The notes: generated by a model from the sequence alone, not told the origin. A DNA stretch of 64,000 nt from Frederiksenia canicola (GCF_011455495.1 NZ_CP015029.1:992740-1056739), one strand, 5' to 3'. Counted from the first letter of the stretch, positions 49,219 to 58,098 are shown. Numbers and translations: made by a program.

Positions 49219-50715
49219 TTATCCTTTTTTCACTTTTTTATAGTTGTTAAACACAATGCTCACGATTACGAGCAAAATAAAAATGCAGAATACGAGAGAG
49301 AATGGGCGTTCAACGAAAATGTGCCAGTCACCATCGGAAATCATTAACGAACGGCGGAGGTTTTTCTCGGTTAAAGCCCCTAGCACCAAGCCGAGCAGGG
49401 TTGGCACTGCAGAGAACCCCAGTTTGTCCATAATATAGGCGATCACGCCAAAACTGATTGCTGTGCCAACATCAAACATTGATTCTTTCAACGAATAAGC
49501 CCCAGCAAAGCAGAAAACAGCAATCAGAGGGATTAAAATTTCTTGAGGAATTTTGACGACTTTCGCAAACAGTTTGAGCAGATATTTGCCTTGAATCAGC
49601 ATAAAAATGTTCACGAAAATCAAGCCGATCATGATGGCATAGACTTCGGTGCCGTGGGTTTGGAATAGGTTGGGGCCTGGTGTGAGCCCGTTGATCATCA
49701 AGGCTCCGAGCATTAATGCTACCGCCGCATCACCAGGGATCCCAAGCGTGAGTAACGGTACTAAAGCGGTGCCAGTAATCGCATTATTTGCACATTCCGC
49801 GGCAGCAATTCCCTCGACTGAGCCGTGTCCAAATTCTTCTGGTTTTTTCGAGACTTTGCGTGAGAAATCGTAGCTTAAAAAAGAAGCGATTGATGCTCCC
49901 GTGCCAGGGATAATACCTACTAAAATGCCTGATAAGGAGCCAATAGCAAGCGGTTTTGGCAATCTTTTCCATTCAGATTTAGACAACGTACCTTTATCCA
50001 GTGGCAAGTTACTTGGGGCGTTGCTATTTTGCTTCTGTTTGAGAGCTACGGCTTTGTGGATAATTTCAATCAATGCGAATAAGCCAATTAGCACGACCAC
50101 CAAATCAAAACCACTATATAAGTTAATGTTTTCAAAGGTAAAACGCATCGTGTCGCCACTCATTAAATCCATACCAATAAAGGATAAAAATAAGCCGACA
50201 CAACCTGAAATTACGCCTTTAAGCAGACTTTCACCGCTAACGCCTGCAATAATGGTCAAACCAAAAGCACAAATTAGAAAGTATTCGGGTGAACCCATTT
50301 TCAAGGCGACTTTTGCAACTTCGGGGGCTAGGAATAGCAGCACTAACGCACTGACAATACCGCCAACAAAAGAGGCATATAACGCCACATTTAATGCTTT
50401 TTGTGCTTGACCGTGCAAGGCGAGTGGATGTCCATCCAACATTGTCGCTGCAGCGTGTGGTGTACCAGGGGTTTTAATTAAAATAGCTGAAATGGAGCCA
50501 CCGTAGCTGCCCGCACAATAGATGCCGAGCAAAAACATAAAAGAGTGAATGGCGTTGAGAGAGTAAGTGATAGGCAAAAATAGCACCAAGCAGAGCATCA
50601 CCGTTAGCCCTGGAACAGAGCCGAAAACGATGCCTAAAAACAGTCCTAAATTGATATAGAGCAAGCTCCCCCAGCTAAAAAATTCGTGAAAACCCGCTAA
50701 AATTTGATCGAACAT
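49219..50715 (-). CDS. tctA: Tripartite tricarboxylate transporter permease TctA
   Basis: Large membrane subunit of a TTT-family secondary importer, 498 aa with about 11-12 transmembrane segments. The TctA signatures are visible: GSVPGLTVMLCLVLFLP near residue 32, YGGSISAILIKTPGTP near 70, and the second repeat GIIPGTGASIASFLSYD, IPGDAAVALMLGAL. TTT systems usually carry carboxylates. Here the operon ends with a sulfatase, so a sulfated, acidic solute is a reasonable but unproven substrate. Confidence 0.92.
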   Translation of the reverse strand: MFDQILAGFHEFFSWGSLLYINLGLFLGIVFGSVPGLTVMLCLVLFLPITYSLNAIHSFMFLLGIYCAGSYGGSISAILIKTPGTPHAAATMLDGHPLALHGQAQKALNVALYASFVGGIVSALVLLFLAPEVAKVALKMGSPEYFLICAFGLTIIAGVSGESLLKGVISGCVGLFLSFIGMDLMSGDTMRFTFENINLYSGFDLVVVLIGLFALIEIIHKAVALKQKQNSNAPSNLPLDKGTLSKSEWKRLPKPLAIGSLSGILVGIIPGTGASIASFLSYDFSRKVSKKPEEFGHGSVEGIAAAECANNAITGTALVPLLTLGIPGDAAVALMLGALMINGLTPGPNLFQTHGTEVYAIMIGLIFVNIFMLIQGKYLLKLFAKVVKIPQEILIPLIAVFCFAGAYSLKESMFDVGTAISFGVIAYIMDKLGFSAVPTLLGLVLGALTEKNLRRSLMISDGDWHIFVERPFSLVFCIFILLVIVSIVFNNYKKVKKG

Positions 50716-50746
50716 ATTGCCCGTCCTGATGAAAATAAACTAAATA

Positions 50747-51199
50747 CTAAGGAAGCGACACATTTAAAAAATGTTGGAAAAAGAGTGACACGCTCACAAT
50801 TACCGCAGCAACAATGGCGTAATAGTGCCATTTGTGACAACGGAAAAAGAGTAAGCAGCCGTAGGCAAAAAGAATTGAGGCGAACATAAATGGCAGCCAA
50901 TGTAATAAACCCCAATAAAGCGCCAATAAGCCAACAATAAACAGCGAACGCAGCTCTTGTTGAAAATGAATTTCCACCATTTTGCTTGGCTGCTTGCGAA
51001 TGAGTTTTATCAATTCTTTGATCAGTAACACTGCACTGCATAATGCCATTAGCCCGATGATTAAACGGGGAAAGGTTTGAGCCGTGATGACATCATCTTC
51101 ATCGGTAACGATTTGATAGGGAATGAGAAACCATAGAATGGCAGAAACGGTGAGAAAAACTACCGCTCCCACGAGATCTTGTCTGAATGTAATTTTCAT
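50747..51199 (-). CDS. tctB: Tripartite tricarboxylate transporter subunit TctB
   Basis: Small membrane subunit of the TTT transporter, 150 aa with four hydrophobic segments and the family-typical first helix. GGGAGAG stands before the ATG. It lies between tctC and tctA, 31 bases before tctA. TctB proteins are poorly conserved; the call rests mainly on size, topology and position. Confidence 0.85.
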   Translation of the reverse strand: MKITFRQDLVGAVVFLTVSAILWFLIPYQIVTDEDDVITAQTFPRLIIGLMALCSAVLLIKELIKLIRKQPSKMVEIHFQQELRSLFIVGLLALYWGLLHWLPFMFASILFAYGCLLFFRCHKWHYYAIVAAVIVSVSLFFQHFLNVSLP

Positions 51200-51219
51200 A
51201 ATTCTCTCCCATTAGATTG

Positions 51220-51256
51220 CGGTGAAATTTGCAAAATTTTTGCCAAATCTCACCGC
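51220..51256. terminator. Possible attenuator between tctC and tctB
   Basis: GCGGTGA (51220-51226) and TCACCGC (51250-51256) form a variant uptake-type dyad within the operon. It could lower tctBA expression relative to the binding protein. Confidence 0.35.
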
Positions 51257-51266
51257 TTGTTTAGGG

Positions 51267-52229
51267 TTACTTCACTAATTTAGAATATTTTTCTGCTTTC
51301 GCCATTGTTGAGTCAATGTAAGCTTTCACGGCTTTGCCATCTTTAATATCTAAATGTAGCCCGATGTTTTTCGCAGTTTGCTGCAATTTTGGATTTTCCA
51401 AAATGGTTTTGAGTGCATTGTAGTTTTTATCGATGATGGCTTGATCGGTTCCCGCACGAATAAAGACCGCACAAGTGTTGGTCATCCAAGTGTCGTAACC
51501 ATAATCTGCAACACTTTCGAGGTTATAAACTTCATCGACCAATTTTTTCTCATCAAACGCTACAATCGGCTTCACATTGCCCGCTTTCACAAATTCTCTT
51601 GCCAAAGAGGCGTGCGTCGTCGCAAAAGTCACTTCGCCAGACACTACTGCTGTTAAGGCTTCATTCGCTCCTTCATAAGGAATGAGTTTGAATTTTGCAC
51701 CGAGTTCGGTAAGCAACGCGGCAGTTTGCAAGGCTTCGGAAGAGTTTGTACCGTTTACACCCACTTTTACGGTTTTGCCTTTGGCAATGTAATCTTTTAA
51801 GGTTTGCATACTGTCAACGTTGGTTTTTGGATTGCTTAAGAACACAAAAGTTGATGAGTAGATGTTAATTACTGGCACGAAATCTTCAAATTTGTAAGAG
51901 ACTTTCATGGTTAGCGGAGCAATTGCAAAGCTGCCTTCACCACCTAAAATCAATTTGTGAGTGTTTGGTTTTTCTTTGAGGTATTCTGTTAATGCGACGG
52001 CACCGCCAGAGCCAAGAATATTGTCCGCCAACAGTGGCTGACCATACTGCTCTTTGCCATATTCAGACATTGCACGGTTGATTTGGTCGGCTAAACCGCC
52101 CACAGCCCAAGGGGTGATAATGGTAACAGGGCCAGTCGGCCAAGTGGTTTCAGAGGCTGAAGTGTGAACCGAAAATAAGCCCAATAGCCCAGCTAACCCA
52201 AGTTTTAATGCGGATTTCCAAGTTTTCAT
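51267..52229 (-). CDS. tctC: Tripartite tricarboxylate transporter solute-binding protein TctC
   Basis: Periplasmic binding protein of 320 aa (Bug/TctC family). The signal peptide is clear, with cleavage near Ala25 (VHTSA|SE). The mature part has the family's WPTGPVTIITPWAVGG loop and GVNGTNSSEALQTAALL second loop, which bind carboxylate groups in relatives. The ATG at 52229 follows GAGGAGG and gives the normal signal peptide; the longer reading from 52286 does not. First gene of the operon tctC-tctB-tctA-sulfatase. CRP site and inverted repeat lie upstream. Confidence 0.9.
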   Translation of the reverse strand: MKTWKSALKLGLAGLLGLFSVHTSASETTWPTGPVTIITPWAVGGLADQINRAMSEYGKEQYGQPLLADNILGSGGAVALTEYLKEKPNTHKLILGGEGSFAIAPLTMKVSYKFEDFVPVINIYSSTFVFLSNPKTNVDSMQTLKDYIAKGKTVKVGVNGTNSSEALQTAALLTELGAKFKLIPYEGANEALTAVVSGEVTFATTHASLAREFVKAGNVKPIVAFDEKKLVDEVYNLESVADYGYDTWMTNTCAVFIRAGTDQAIIDKNYNALKTILENPKLQQTAKNIGLHLDIKDGKAVKAYIDSTMAKAEKYSKLVK

Positions 52230-52272
52230 TTTGTCGTCCTCCTCAAGATCAACAGTTGATGAATTCTTGGCT

Positions 52273-52278
52273 AGTATA
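52273..52278 (-). promoter_or_regulatory. Putative -10 of the tctC promoter
   Basis: On the minus strand TATACT lies 44 bases before tctC. The inverted repeat at 52300-52317 covers the expected -35 region, and the CRP site lies further upstream. Confidence 0.4.
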
Positions 52279-52299
52279 TAAATCAATCCGATTGGAGAA

Positions 52300-52317
52300 A
52301 TATGACATTGGTCATAT
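52300..52317. promoter_or_regulatory. Inverted repeat, candidate operator of the tct-sulfatase operon
   Basis: ATATGAC-ATTG-GTCATAT is a perfect 7-base palindrome around a 4-base centre, lying between the CRP site and the -10 of tctC. The regulator is not encoded nearby and is unknown. Confidence 0.6.
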
Positions 52318-52323
52318 AGAAGG

Positions 52324-52339
52324 TGTGAGCTAGGTCACA
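52324..52339. promoter_or_regulatory. CRP binding site upstream of tctC
   Basis: TGTGAGCTAGGTCACA is a perfect match to TGTGA-N6-TCACA. It lies 95 bases before tctC and directly after the maturase stop codon, so cAMP-CRP control of the tct-sulfatase operon is likely. Confidence 0.8.
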
Positions 52340-52342
52340 AAT

Positions 52343-53428
52343 TTACAAATTTCTTTGCATTTTGATCCTCAAAGCAAGGCGTTGTAAATACGGCTGCATA
52401 TATGAAAGTGCCGAATAATAGGCTTCACATAGCACGTTGTGCGGTTCACCGAAGCCTTCGATTTTGCGGTGTTTGGGGCAGCCACCATGGCAAGCGAAGC
52501 GGAATTGACATTGTTGGCATTTAGTGGAGATTTGCTGTTTCAGCAAGCCAAAGTGTTGCTGTTTGGGTGAGGTAACGATTTCGCGTAACGGGGTTTCGAT
52601 CAGGTTGCCAATTTTATATTGCGGGTAAACATAGTGGTCGCAGCTGTAAATATCACCGTTTTGTTCGATCACGATCTGGTCACCACAACGTTGGCGGAAA
52701 ATGCACAAACTAGGTTGCATGCCGAGAAACGCCATCATCCATTGCTCGATAAATTGCACGCTGATTTTGCCGATGTCGTTGGCGTACCACTGTTGGAAAA
52801 TCTCAATCAGAAATTGTCCATAATCTTTGGCACTGGCTTGCTGTTCACCATCGTTCATCAGCGGGATAAACTGAAAATGGGTGGATCCGATCTCCTTCAA
52901 AAAGCGGTAAATGCGTTTGGCATGCTGCACATTTTTTTGATGCACTACGGTGAGCGTGTTAAATTCCACTTCATATTTCAATAAGTTATCCAGCCCTTCC
53001 ATCACTTTATGAAAGGTGCCTTTTTGGCTTTTAGTGAGGCGATAGGCATCGTGCAGCTCTTCAGGACCGTCAATCGACAAGCCGACCAAAAACCGATTTT
53101 CTTTCAAAAAGGCACACCATTTCTCGTCAAGTAGCACGCCGTTGGTTTGTAAGGCATTTTCGACCGTTTTGCCATTTGCATATTTTTGCTGAAAGTTGAC
53201 CGCTTGTTGATAAAACTCCAAGCCTGCCAAGGTTGGTTCGCCCCCTTGCCACAAGAACGTGACATGTTGCTGTGGGGAGTGCTGTAAATAGTCCCTCACA
53301 TAGTGTTCAAGTACCTCATCGCTCATTCGGATTTGATTGCTATGCGGTTTTTCCAAATAAAAACAGTAACTGCAATCTAAATTGCAAATAGAACCAGTCG
53401 GTTTTGACATCAGTTGAAATGGGTGCAT
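52343..53428 (-). CDS. Anaerobic sulfatase-maturating radical SAM enzyme
   Basis: Radical SAM protein of 361 aa that converts the active-site cysteine of sulfatases to formylglycine without oxygen. The SAM cluster is CNLDCSYC (Cys15, Cys19, Cys22). Further cysteines form the SPASM auxiliary clusters: the series from CGDQIVIEQNGDIYSCDHY to CQQCQFRFACHGGCPKHR. The ATG at 53428 follows AGGAG; a reading from 53452 would add 8 residues without a site. It is upstream of tctC on the same strand, separated by about 110 bases with its own promoter elements. It may serve both sulfatases of the window. Confidence 0.93.
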   Translation of the reverse strand: MHPFQLMSKPTGSICNLDCSYCFYLEKPHSNQIRMSDEVLEHYVRDYLQHSPQQHVTFLWQGGEPTLAGLEFYQQAVNFQQKYANGKTVENALQTNGVLLDEKWCAFLKENRFLVGLSIDGPEELHDAYRLTKSQKGTFHKVMEGLDNLLKYEVEFNTLTVVHQKNVQHAKRIYRFLKEIGSTHFQFIPLMNDGEQQASAKDYGQFLIEIFQQWYANDIGKISVQFIEQWMMAFLGMQPSLCIFRQRCGDQIVIEQNGDIYSCDHYVYPQYKIGNLIETPLREIVTSPKQQHFGLLKQQISTKCQQCQFRFACHGGCPKHRKIEGFGEPHNVLCEAYYSALSYMQPYLQRLALRIKMQRNL

Positions 53429-53505
53429 TGCCTTGCTCCTGTGTGCCATCATGAGCGTTTAAGCATAGTCAAAAAAGAATGCCAACGATATGACGGTGAT
53501 CATAG

Positions 53506-54204
53506 TTACTGCCGCTGCGATTGGCGATAAAGCCGATTGCACGGAATACCATCGCCATTGCCGTCCAATTCTTTCCAACCACATTGGTGAAAATAGTGTT
53601 CTGCTTGGGCATAGCTGAAGCCTTGCCGTTCCATCTGACGGCAGCTCAGTTTTAATGAGCAGTTCAGCGCTGCAAGCGGTCGGTTTGGCGGAAAATTTTG
53701 CAAATTTTTTGAAGAATCTGACCGCTTGTTAGCTCGCCATTCCGCTGGGTTGATTGGGTTTTTATCCTGCCACAAGCCGATTTTAGCCCCTTGAGCTTGG
53801 CGTTGAGCTTGTTGATAAATCGGCTGAGTTTGGCGATACGCCCATGCCATTCCCATTTGTACTAATTGCAAGTTGAGATCTTCACCCCGTTCATTTTTCA
53901 CCACGGCGAGTACTCGCCCATACTTATCATAGCCTGATGCCAACAACGTGACTTGCTTCTTAAATGCAAGGCTGGCAAGGGTTTGTTTGGCTCGATTACC
54001 AAACGGCTGTGTGGCTTCGGGGGCGTCAATATAATGCAATCGCACGTTGAATTGCGTGCGGTTGTTCAAGCAAGTGAGTGTATCACCATCCTTGATTTTA
54101 ACTACTTTACACGAGATTTCCCGCATATTTGCCGCTAAATCTAAGTTAATAAAGTATAAAAAGCTAAAGAAGAATAAATAAAACCGATTTTTTCTCTTTT
54201 TCAT
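53506..54204 (-). CDS. Secreted thermonuclease-like nuclease with Excalibur domain
   Basis: Extracytoplasmic nuclease of 232 aa. A signal peptide (about 1-25) is followed by a staphylococcal-nuclease domain (about 30-155) with KIKDGDTL, RLHYIDAPE and YDKYGRVLA, which supply the catalytic residues of the family. The C-terminus (about 182-225) is an Excalibur calcium-binding domain ending in DGNGDGIPC. The linker (159-178) is encoded by an inverted pair of uptake sequences (53673-53728). Possible roles are degradation of environmental DNA or of neutrophil traps. Independent of the sulfatase operon as far as I can see. Confidence 0.88.
   Translation of the reverse strand: MKKRKNRFYLFFFSFLYFINLDLAANMREISCKVVKIKDGDTLTCLNNRTQFNVRLHYIDAPEATQPFGNRAKQTLASLAFKKQVTLLASGYDKYGRVLAVVKNERGEDLNLQLVQMGMAWAYRQTQPIYQQAQRQAQGAKIGLWQDKNPINPAEWRANKRSDSSKNLQNFPPNRPLAALNCSLKLSCRQMERQGFSYAQAEHYFHQCGWKELDGNGDGIPCNRLYRQSQRQ
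53673..53728. repeat. Inverted uptake-sequence pair inside the nuclease gene
   Basis: CAAGCGGTC (53673-53681) and GACCGCTTG (53720-53728), with TTTTGCAAA between, lie in the coding region and are read as the linker between two domains. Confidence 0.85.
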
Positions 54205-54330
54205 AAAATTTTTTGCTAGGAAAGTAAAATAAACAGGATTTTATTTTTAAAATATTGAATTTTTCGTTGTGTTTAAGTTCGTTTTATGGCTAAATCGCAA
54301 ACCTATTTTTACTCATACATTTGGAACATT

Positions 54331-55584
54331 ATGACACAACAAGACGTATCAAGTTGGAAATCAAAATTTGCAGCAATGGGACCGGGAATTTTGATGGCCT
54401 CTGCTGCAGTAGGCGGCTCGCATATTATTGCTTCTACACAATCTGGTGCTATTTATGGCTGGCAACTTGCCATTATCATTATTTTAGCAAACCTTTTTAA
54501 ATATCCTTTTTTCCGTTTTGGCACACAATATACGTTGGCTAATAACAAAACGTTGATTGAAGGCTATAAAGAAAAAGGTGGTTTTTATCTCTGGGTTTTC
54601 TTCCTACTCAATGTATTCGCAACGGTGATTAATACCGCGGGTGTCGGCATTGTGACTGCAGCGATTCTGAGCTTTATCTTGCCAAAATCGTGGGGACTAA
54701 CCATTTCGCAATTAAGCATCATTGTGATTGCGAGTACTTGGGGCTTTTTATTACTCGGTAAATACCGTTTACTTGATAAAGTGTCCAAATTAATTATGAT
54801 TGCTCTCACCCTTGCAACGGTAGCAGCGGTGATCATTGCGGCATTTAAAACCAAGATCGTTGCCCCTGATTTTGTGGAAGCATCTCCTTGGAATTTAGGA
54901 TCACTGGCGTTTATTGTGGCATTAATGGGTTGGATGCCAGCTCCGATCGAAATTTCAGCGATTAACTCAATGTGGGTTGTGGCGAAAAAACGTTTCACCA
55001 AAATTTCCTACCGTGATGGTTTGTTTGATTTTAATGTCGGTTATATCGGCACGGCAATTTTAGCCTTGGTATTCTTAGCATTAGGGGCGTTGGTGCAATA
55101 CGGTACGGGCGAACAAGTCGAACAGGCAGGCGTAAAATATATTGCTCAACTTATTAAAATGTACTCTTTTGCTATCGGTGAATGGTCAGCAATGCTCATC
55201 GCTTTCATTGCGTTTATGTGTATGCTAGGCACAACGATCACCGTAATTGACGGCTACTCCCGTGCCAACTCCGAAGCATTTCGTATTTTATGGAACAAAA
55301 CGGAAAGTTCTCAAGTTCAGTTGAACATTTGGATGACGATTGCGGCGGTATCGGGGATCATTATTATTACTATGTTTATGAGCGATGTGGCGAAGATGCT
55401 CCGCTTTGCGATGATCTGTTCGTTTGTTTCTACACCAATTTTTGCGTGGTTGAACCTATCGCTTGTTTTAAAAGGCGAACACCGTGTTAAAGGTGGCTTA
55501 TTATGGCTGTCGATTATCGGCTTAATTTATCTCACGGGCTTTGCCCTATTATTTATAGTGCATCAGCTTGGGTGGTTAAGTTAA
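54331..55584 (+). CDS. Nramp-family membrane transporter, atypical metal site
   Basis: Integral membrane protein of 417 aa with about 11 transmembrane segments and the Nramp/LeuT-type layout. In the first segment, where MntH has DPGN, this protein has GGSH (MASAAVGGSHI); in the sixth, the usual MPH is replaced by MPAPIE. The ion site is therefore unlike that of Mn2+/Fe2+ transporters, and the substrate is unknown. Starts at 54286 and 54331 are both possible; 54331 (MTQQDVSSW) has a weak GGAA upstream and is closer to the conserved GPG. Single gene, ended by an uptake-sequence dyad. Confidence 0.8.
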   Translation: MTQQDVSSWKSKFAAMGPGILMASAAVGGSHIIASTQSGAIYGWQLAIIIILANLFKYPFFRFGTQYTLANNKTLIEGYKEKGGFYLWVFFLLNVFATVINTAGVGIVTAAILSFILPKSWGLTISQLSIIVIASTWGFLLLGKYRLLDKVSKLIMIALTLATVAAVIIAAFKTKIVAPDFVEASPWNLGSLAFIVALMGWMPAPIEISAINSMWVVAKKRFTKISYRDGLFDFNVGYIGTAILALVFLALGALVQYGTGEQVEQAGVKYIAQLIKMYSFAIGEWSAMLIAFIAFMCMLGTTITVIDGYSRANSEAFRILWNKTESSQVQLNIWMTIAAVSGIIIITMFMSDVAKMLRFAMICSFVSTPIFAWLNLSLVLKGEHRVKGGLLWLSIIGLIYLTGFALLFIVHQLGWLS

Positions 55585-55596
55585 TGTTGGGCTAAT

Positions 55597-55643
55597 ACAA
55601 GCGGTCATTTTTTGCAAAGTTTTGCAAGGAACTGACCGCTTGT
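55597..55643. terminator. Uptake-sequence dyad before the rpsF operon
   Basis: ACAAGCGGTCA (55597-55607) and TGACCGCTTGT (55633-55643) form a perfect 11-base inverted pair after the Nramp gene and just before the ribosomal promoter. Confidence 0.6.
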
Positions 55644-55656
55644 TGTTATTTTCATC

Positions 55657-55684
55657 TTGCAAAAAAGCCAGCTGTGCGTATAAT
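55657..55684 (+). promoter_or_regulatory. rpsF operon promoter
   Basis: TTGCAA (55657-55662), a 16-base spacer and TATAAT (55679-55684), about 90 bases before rpsF. Confidence 0.75.
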
Positions 55685-55690
55685 GCACGC

Positions 55691-55773
55691 CTTCAGTCAC
55701 ATTAGTTTTTAATCCTTGCTTCCAACGCTGGTGACTGGCAATCTTGGAGGCTGTTAACCCGTAAGGATCGACA
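55691..55773 (+). promoter_or_regulatory. Structured rpsF leader, possible S6:S18 binding site
   Basis: The leader can fold: CAGTCAC (55694-55700) pairs with GTGACTG (55731-55737), and ATCCTT (55712-55717) could pair with AAGGAT (55763-55768), covering the rpsF ribosome site. It contains an ACCCG segment like that of the known S6:S18 autoregulatory leaders. The match is from memory and not folded by program. Confidence 0.45.
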
Positions 55774-56137
55774 ATGCGTCACTACGAAATCGTGTTTATG
55801 GTTCACCCGGACCAAAGCGAACAAGTACCTGGTATGATCGAACGTTATACCGCTTCTGTTAAAGAAGCAGGCGGTCAAGTACATCGCTTAGAAGATTGGG
55901 GTCGTCGTCAATTAGCATACCCAATCAACAAACTTCACAAAGCACACTATGTGTTAATGAATGTAGAAGCACCACAAAGCGTAATCGATGAGTTAGAAAC
56001 TAACTTCCGTTACAATGATGCCGTTCTTCGTAACTTAATCGTTCACACAAAAGCAGCGGTAACAGAAGCATCACCAATGGCAAAAGCAAAAGATGAGCGT
56101 AAAGCACCTGAAGCGGCTGTTGAAGTAGAAGCTGAGG

Positions 56138-56151
<14 letters not shown>
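55774..56151 (+). CDS. rpsF: 30S ribosomal protein S6
   Basis: Small-subunit protein of 125 aa that pairs with S18 on the platform. It begins [19 protein letters not shown], as in other Proteobacteria, and has an acidic C-terminal tail ([13 protein letters not shown]) of the kind modified by RimK in enterics. First gene of the rpsF-priB-rpsR-rplI operon; AAGGA precedes it. The end overlaps priB by 14 bases. Confidence 0.97.
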
Positions 56152-56702
<551 letters not shown>

Positions 56703-56719
56703 TAAGAGGAGCGAGTACA

Positions 56720-57169
56720 ATGCAAGTTATTTTATTAGATAAAGTTGCTCAACTAGGTACAGTTGGCGACCAAGTAACAGTTAAAGCTGGTTTTGCTCGT
56801 AACTACTTGATCCCACAAGGTAAAGCAGTAATGGCAACAGCAGCAAACATTGCTCATTTTGAAGCACGTCGTGCAGAATTAGAAGCAAAAGCAGCAGAAG
56901 CATTAGCAGTAGCACAAGCTCGTGCAGCAGCATTAGCTAACTTAGCAGCTATCGTTATCACTTCAAAAGCGGGTGATGATGGTCGTTTATTCGGTTCTGT
57001 TGGTGCACGTGATATCGCTGATGCAGTTTCTGCAGCAGGCGTTCAAGTTGCTAAAGGTGAGGTTCGTCTTCCTACTGGTGCATTACGTACTACTGGTGAA
57101 CACGAAGTTAAATTACACCTTCATGCAGAAGTGAATGCAGTTGTAACAATCAATGTTGTTTCAGAGTAA
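56720..57169 (+). CDS. rplI: 50S ribosomal protein L9
   Basis: Large-subunit protein of 149 aa with the L9 N-terminal globular domain ([19 protein letters not shown]), the long connecting helix rich in Ala and Glu and the C-terminal rRNA-binding domain. It is the last gene of the operon and is followed by a strong terminator. Confidence 0.97.
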   Translation: MQVILLDKVAQLGTVGDQVTVKAGFARNYLIPQGKAVMATAANIAHFEARRAELEAKAAEALAVAQARAAALANLAAIVITSKAGDDGRLFGSVGARDIADAVSAAGVQVAKGEVRLPTGALRTTGEHEVKLHLHAEVNAVVTINVVSE

Positions 57170-57185
57170 TTGAGAACTGAAAAAG

Positions 57186-57213
57186 AACCCAGCCTAATGG
57201 CTGGGTTTTTTGT
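57186..57213 (+). terminator. Terminator of the rpsF operon
   Basis: Perfect stem AACCCAGCC / GGCTGGGTT (57186-57194, 57199-57207) with TAAT loop and a T run. Confidence 0.92.
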
Positions 57214-57345
57214 TTTCTAGTTATAGACGAGTTGGACAGTACCTATGCAAGCGGTAAGATCACAATAAAATTTTGCGATTACCAATTGTCTATTCAAATT
57301 GAAATAGATAGAATCAAGCCAATTTTTTAATGCAAGGAGACTTTT

Positions 57346-58098
57346 ATGTCAAACGAAAACAAATACCGCCATTTTAGCTTTTTAGGTGCTATGTTGGCGG
57401 TGGGGTTAATGGTGTCTGCATTTATTTTAGGGCATCAATTCAAAAACTTTCAGCAAACGGGTGTGATCACCGTTAAAGGCTTGGCGGAAGCTGAACACAA
57501 AGCAACCCTTGGCACTTGGCAGATTTCCATTTCTGCTTGGGGACAACATTACGAACAGGCGATGAAAAACAATCAGGCGAATTTAAACACGGCGGTACGT
57601 TTTTTAACGGAACAAGGTTTCACTGCCGAAGAGCGTTCAATTACGGATTTGTCAGTGAGTGAATATCGTGAATATTATGTTGATGAGCATGGCAAAGATC
57701 GCTCTCGCCAAAATGGTTTCACTGCCAGCCGCTCGATCAACCTTTCCACTAAAGATTTGGCTAAGTTACAAAAAGCGTTAGCAGCGATTCAGATGCTACG
57801 TGCGGAAAATCAAGATATTGATTTTTATCGTCCAAATTATTATTTAGAAAATCTCGAAAATATTAAGCGTGATTTAATTGCAAAAGCGACTCAAGATGCT
57901 TATGTGCGTGCGGAAGAGTTTGCTAAAACCAGTAACGTTAAAGTTGGTTTATTGAAATCCGCTTCTCAAGGTTCCTTTGATATTCAATCTACCACGCCAA
58001 GTAGCGAAGACAACAGTGACTACGGCGGTGGTTACGATACTTCCTCCATCGACAAAAAAGTGCGATTGGTTGTAACTATTCAGTATGCGATAAATTAG
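57346..58098 (+). CDS. SIMPL (DUF541) domain protein
   Basis: Membrane-anchored protein of 250 aa with one N-terminal hydrophobic segment (about 12-28), which may be an uncleaved signal anchor, followed by a SIMPL domain (about 38-250) starting GVITVKGLAEAEH. Near the end is a low-complexity Ser/Gly/Asp stretch (SSEDNSDYGGGYDTSS). SIMPL proteins are envelope proteins often linked to oxidative stress, but the function is unknown. AAGGAG precedes the ATG. Single gene. Confidence 0.85.
   Translation: MSNENKYRHFSFLGAMLAVGLMVSAFILGHQFKNFQQTGVITVKGLAEAEHKATLGTWQISISAWGQHYEQAMKNNQANLNTAVRFLTEQGFTAEERSITDLSVSEYREYYVDEHGKDRSRQNGFTASRSINLSTKDLAKLQKALAAIQMLRAENQDIDFYRPNYYLENLENIKRDLIAKATQDAYVRAEEFAKTSNVKVGLLKSASQGSFDIQSTTPSSEDNSDYGGGYDTSSIDKKVRLVVTIQYAIN

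Noticed and set aside
49901-50410. A 169-codon frame antisense to tctA
   Set aside because: It lies wholly inside the well-conserved tctA gene on the other strand, has no ribosome site and is low-complexity; a shadow of tctA codon usage.
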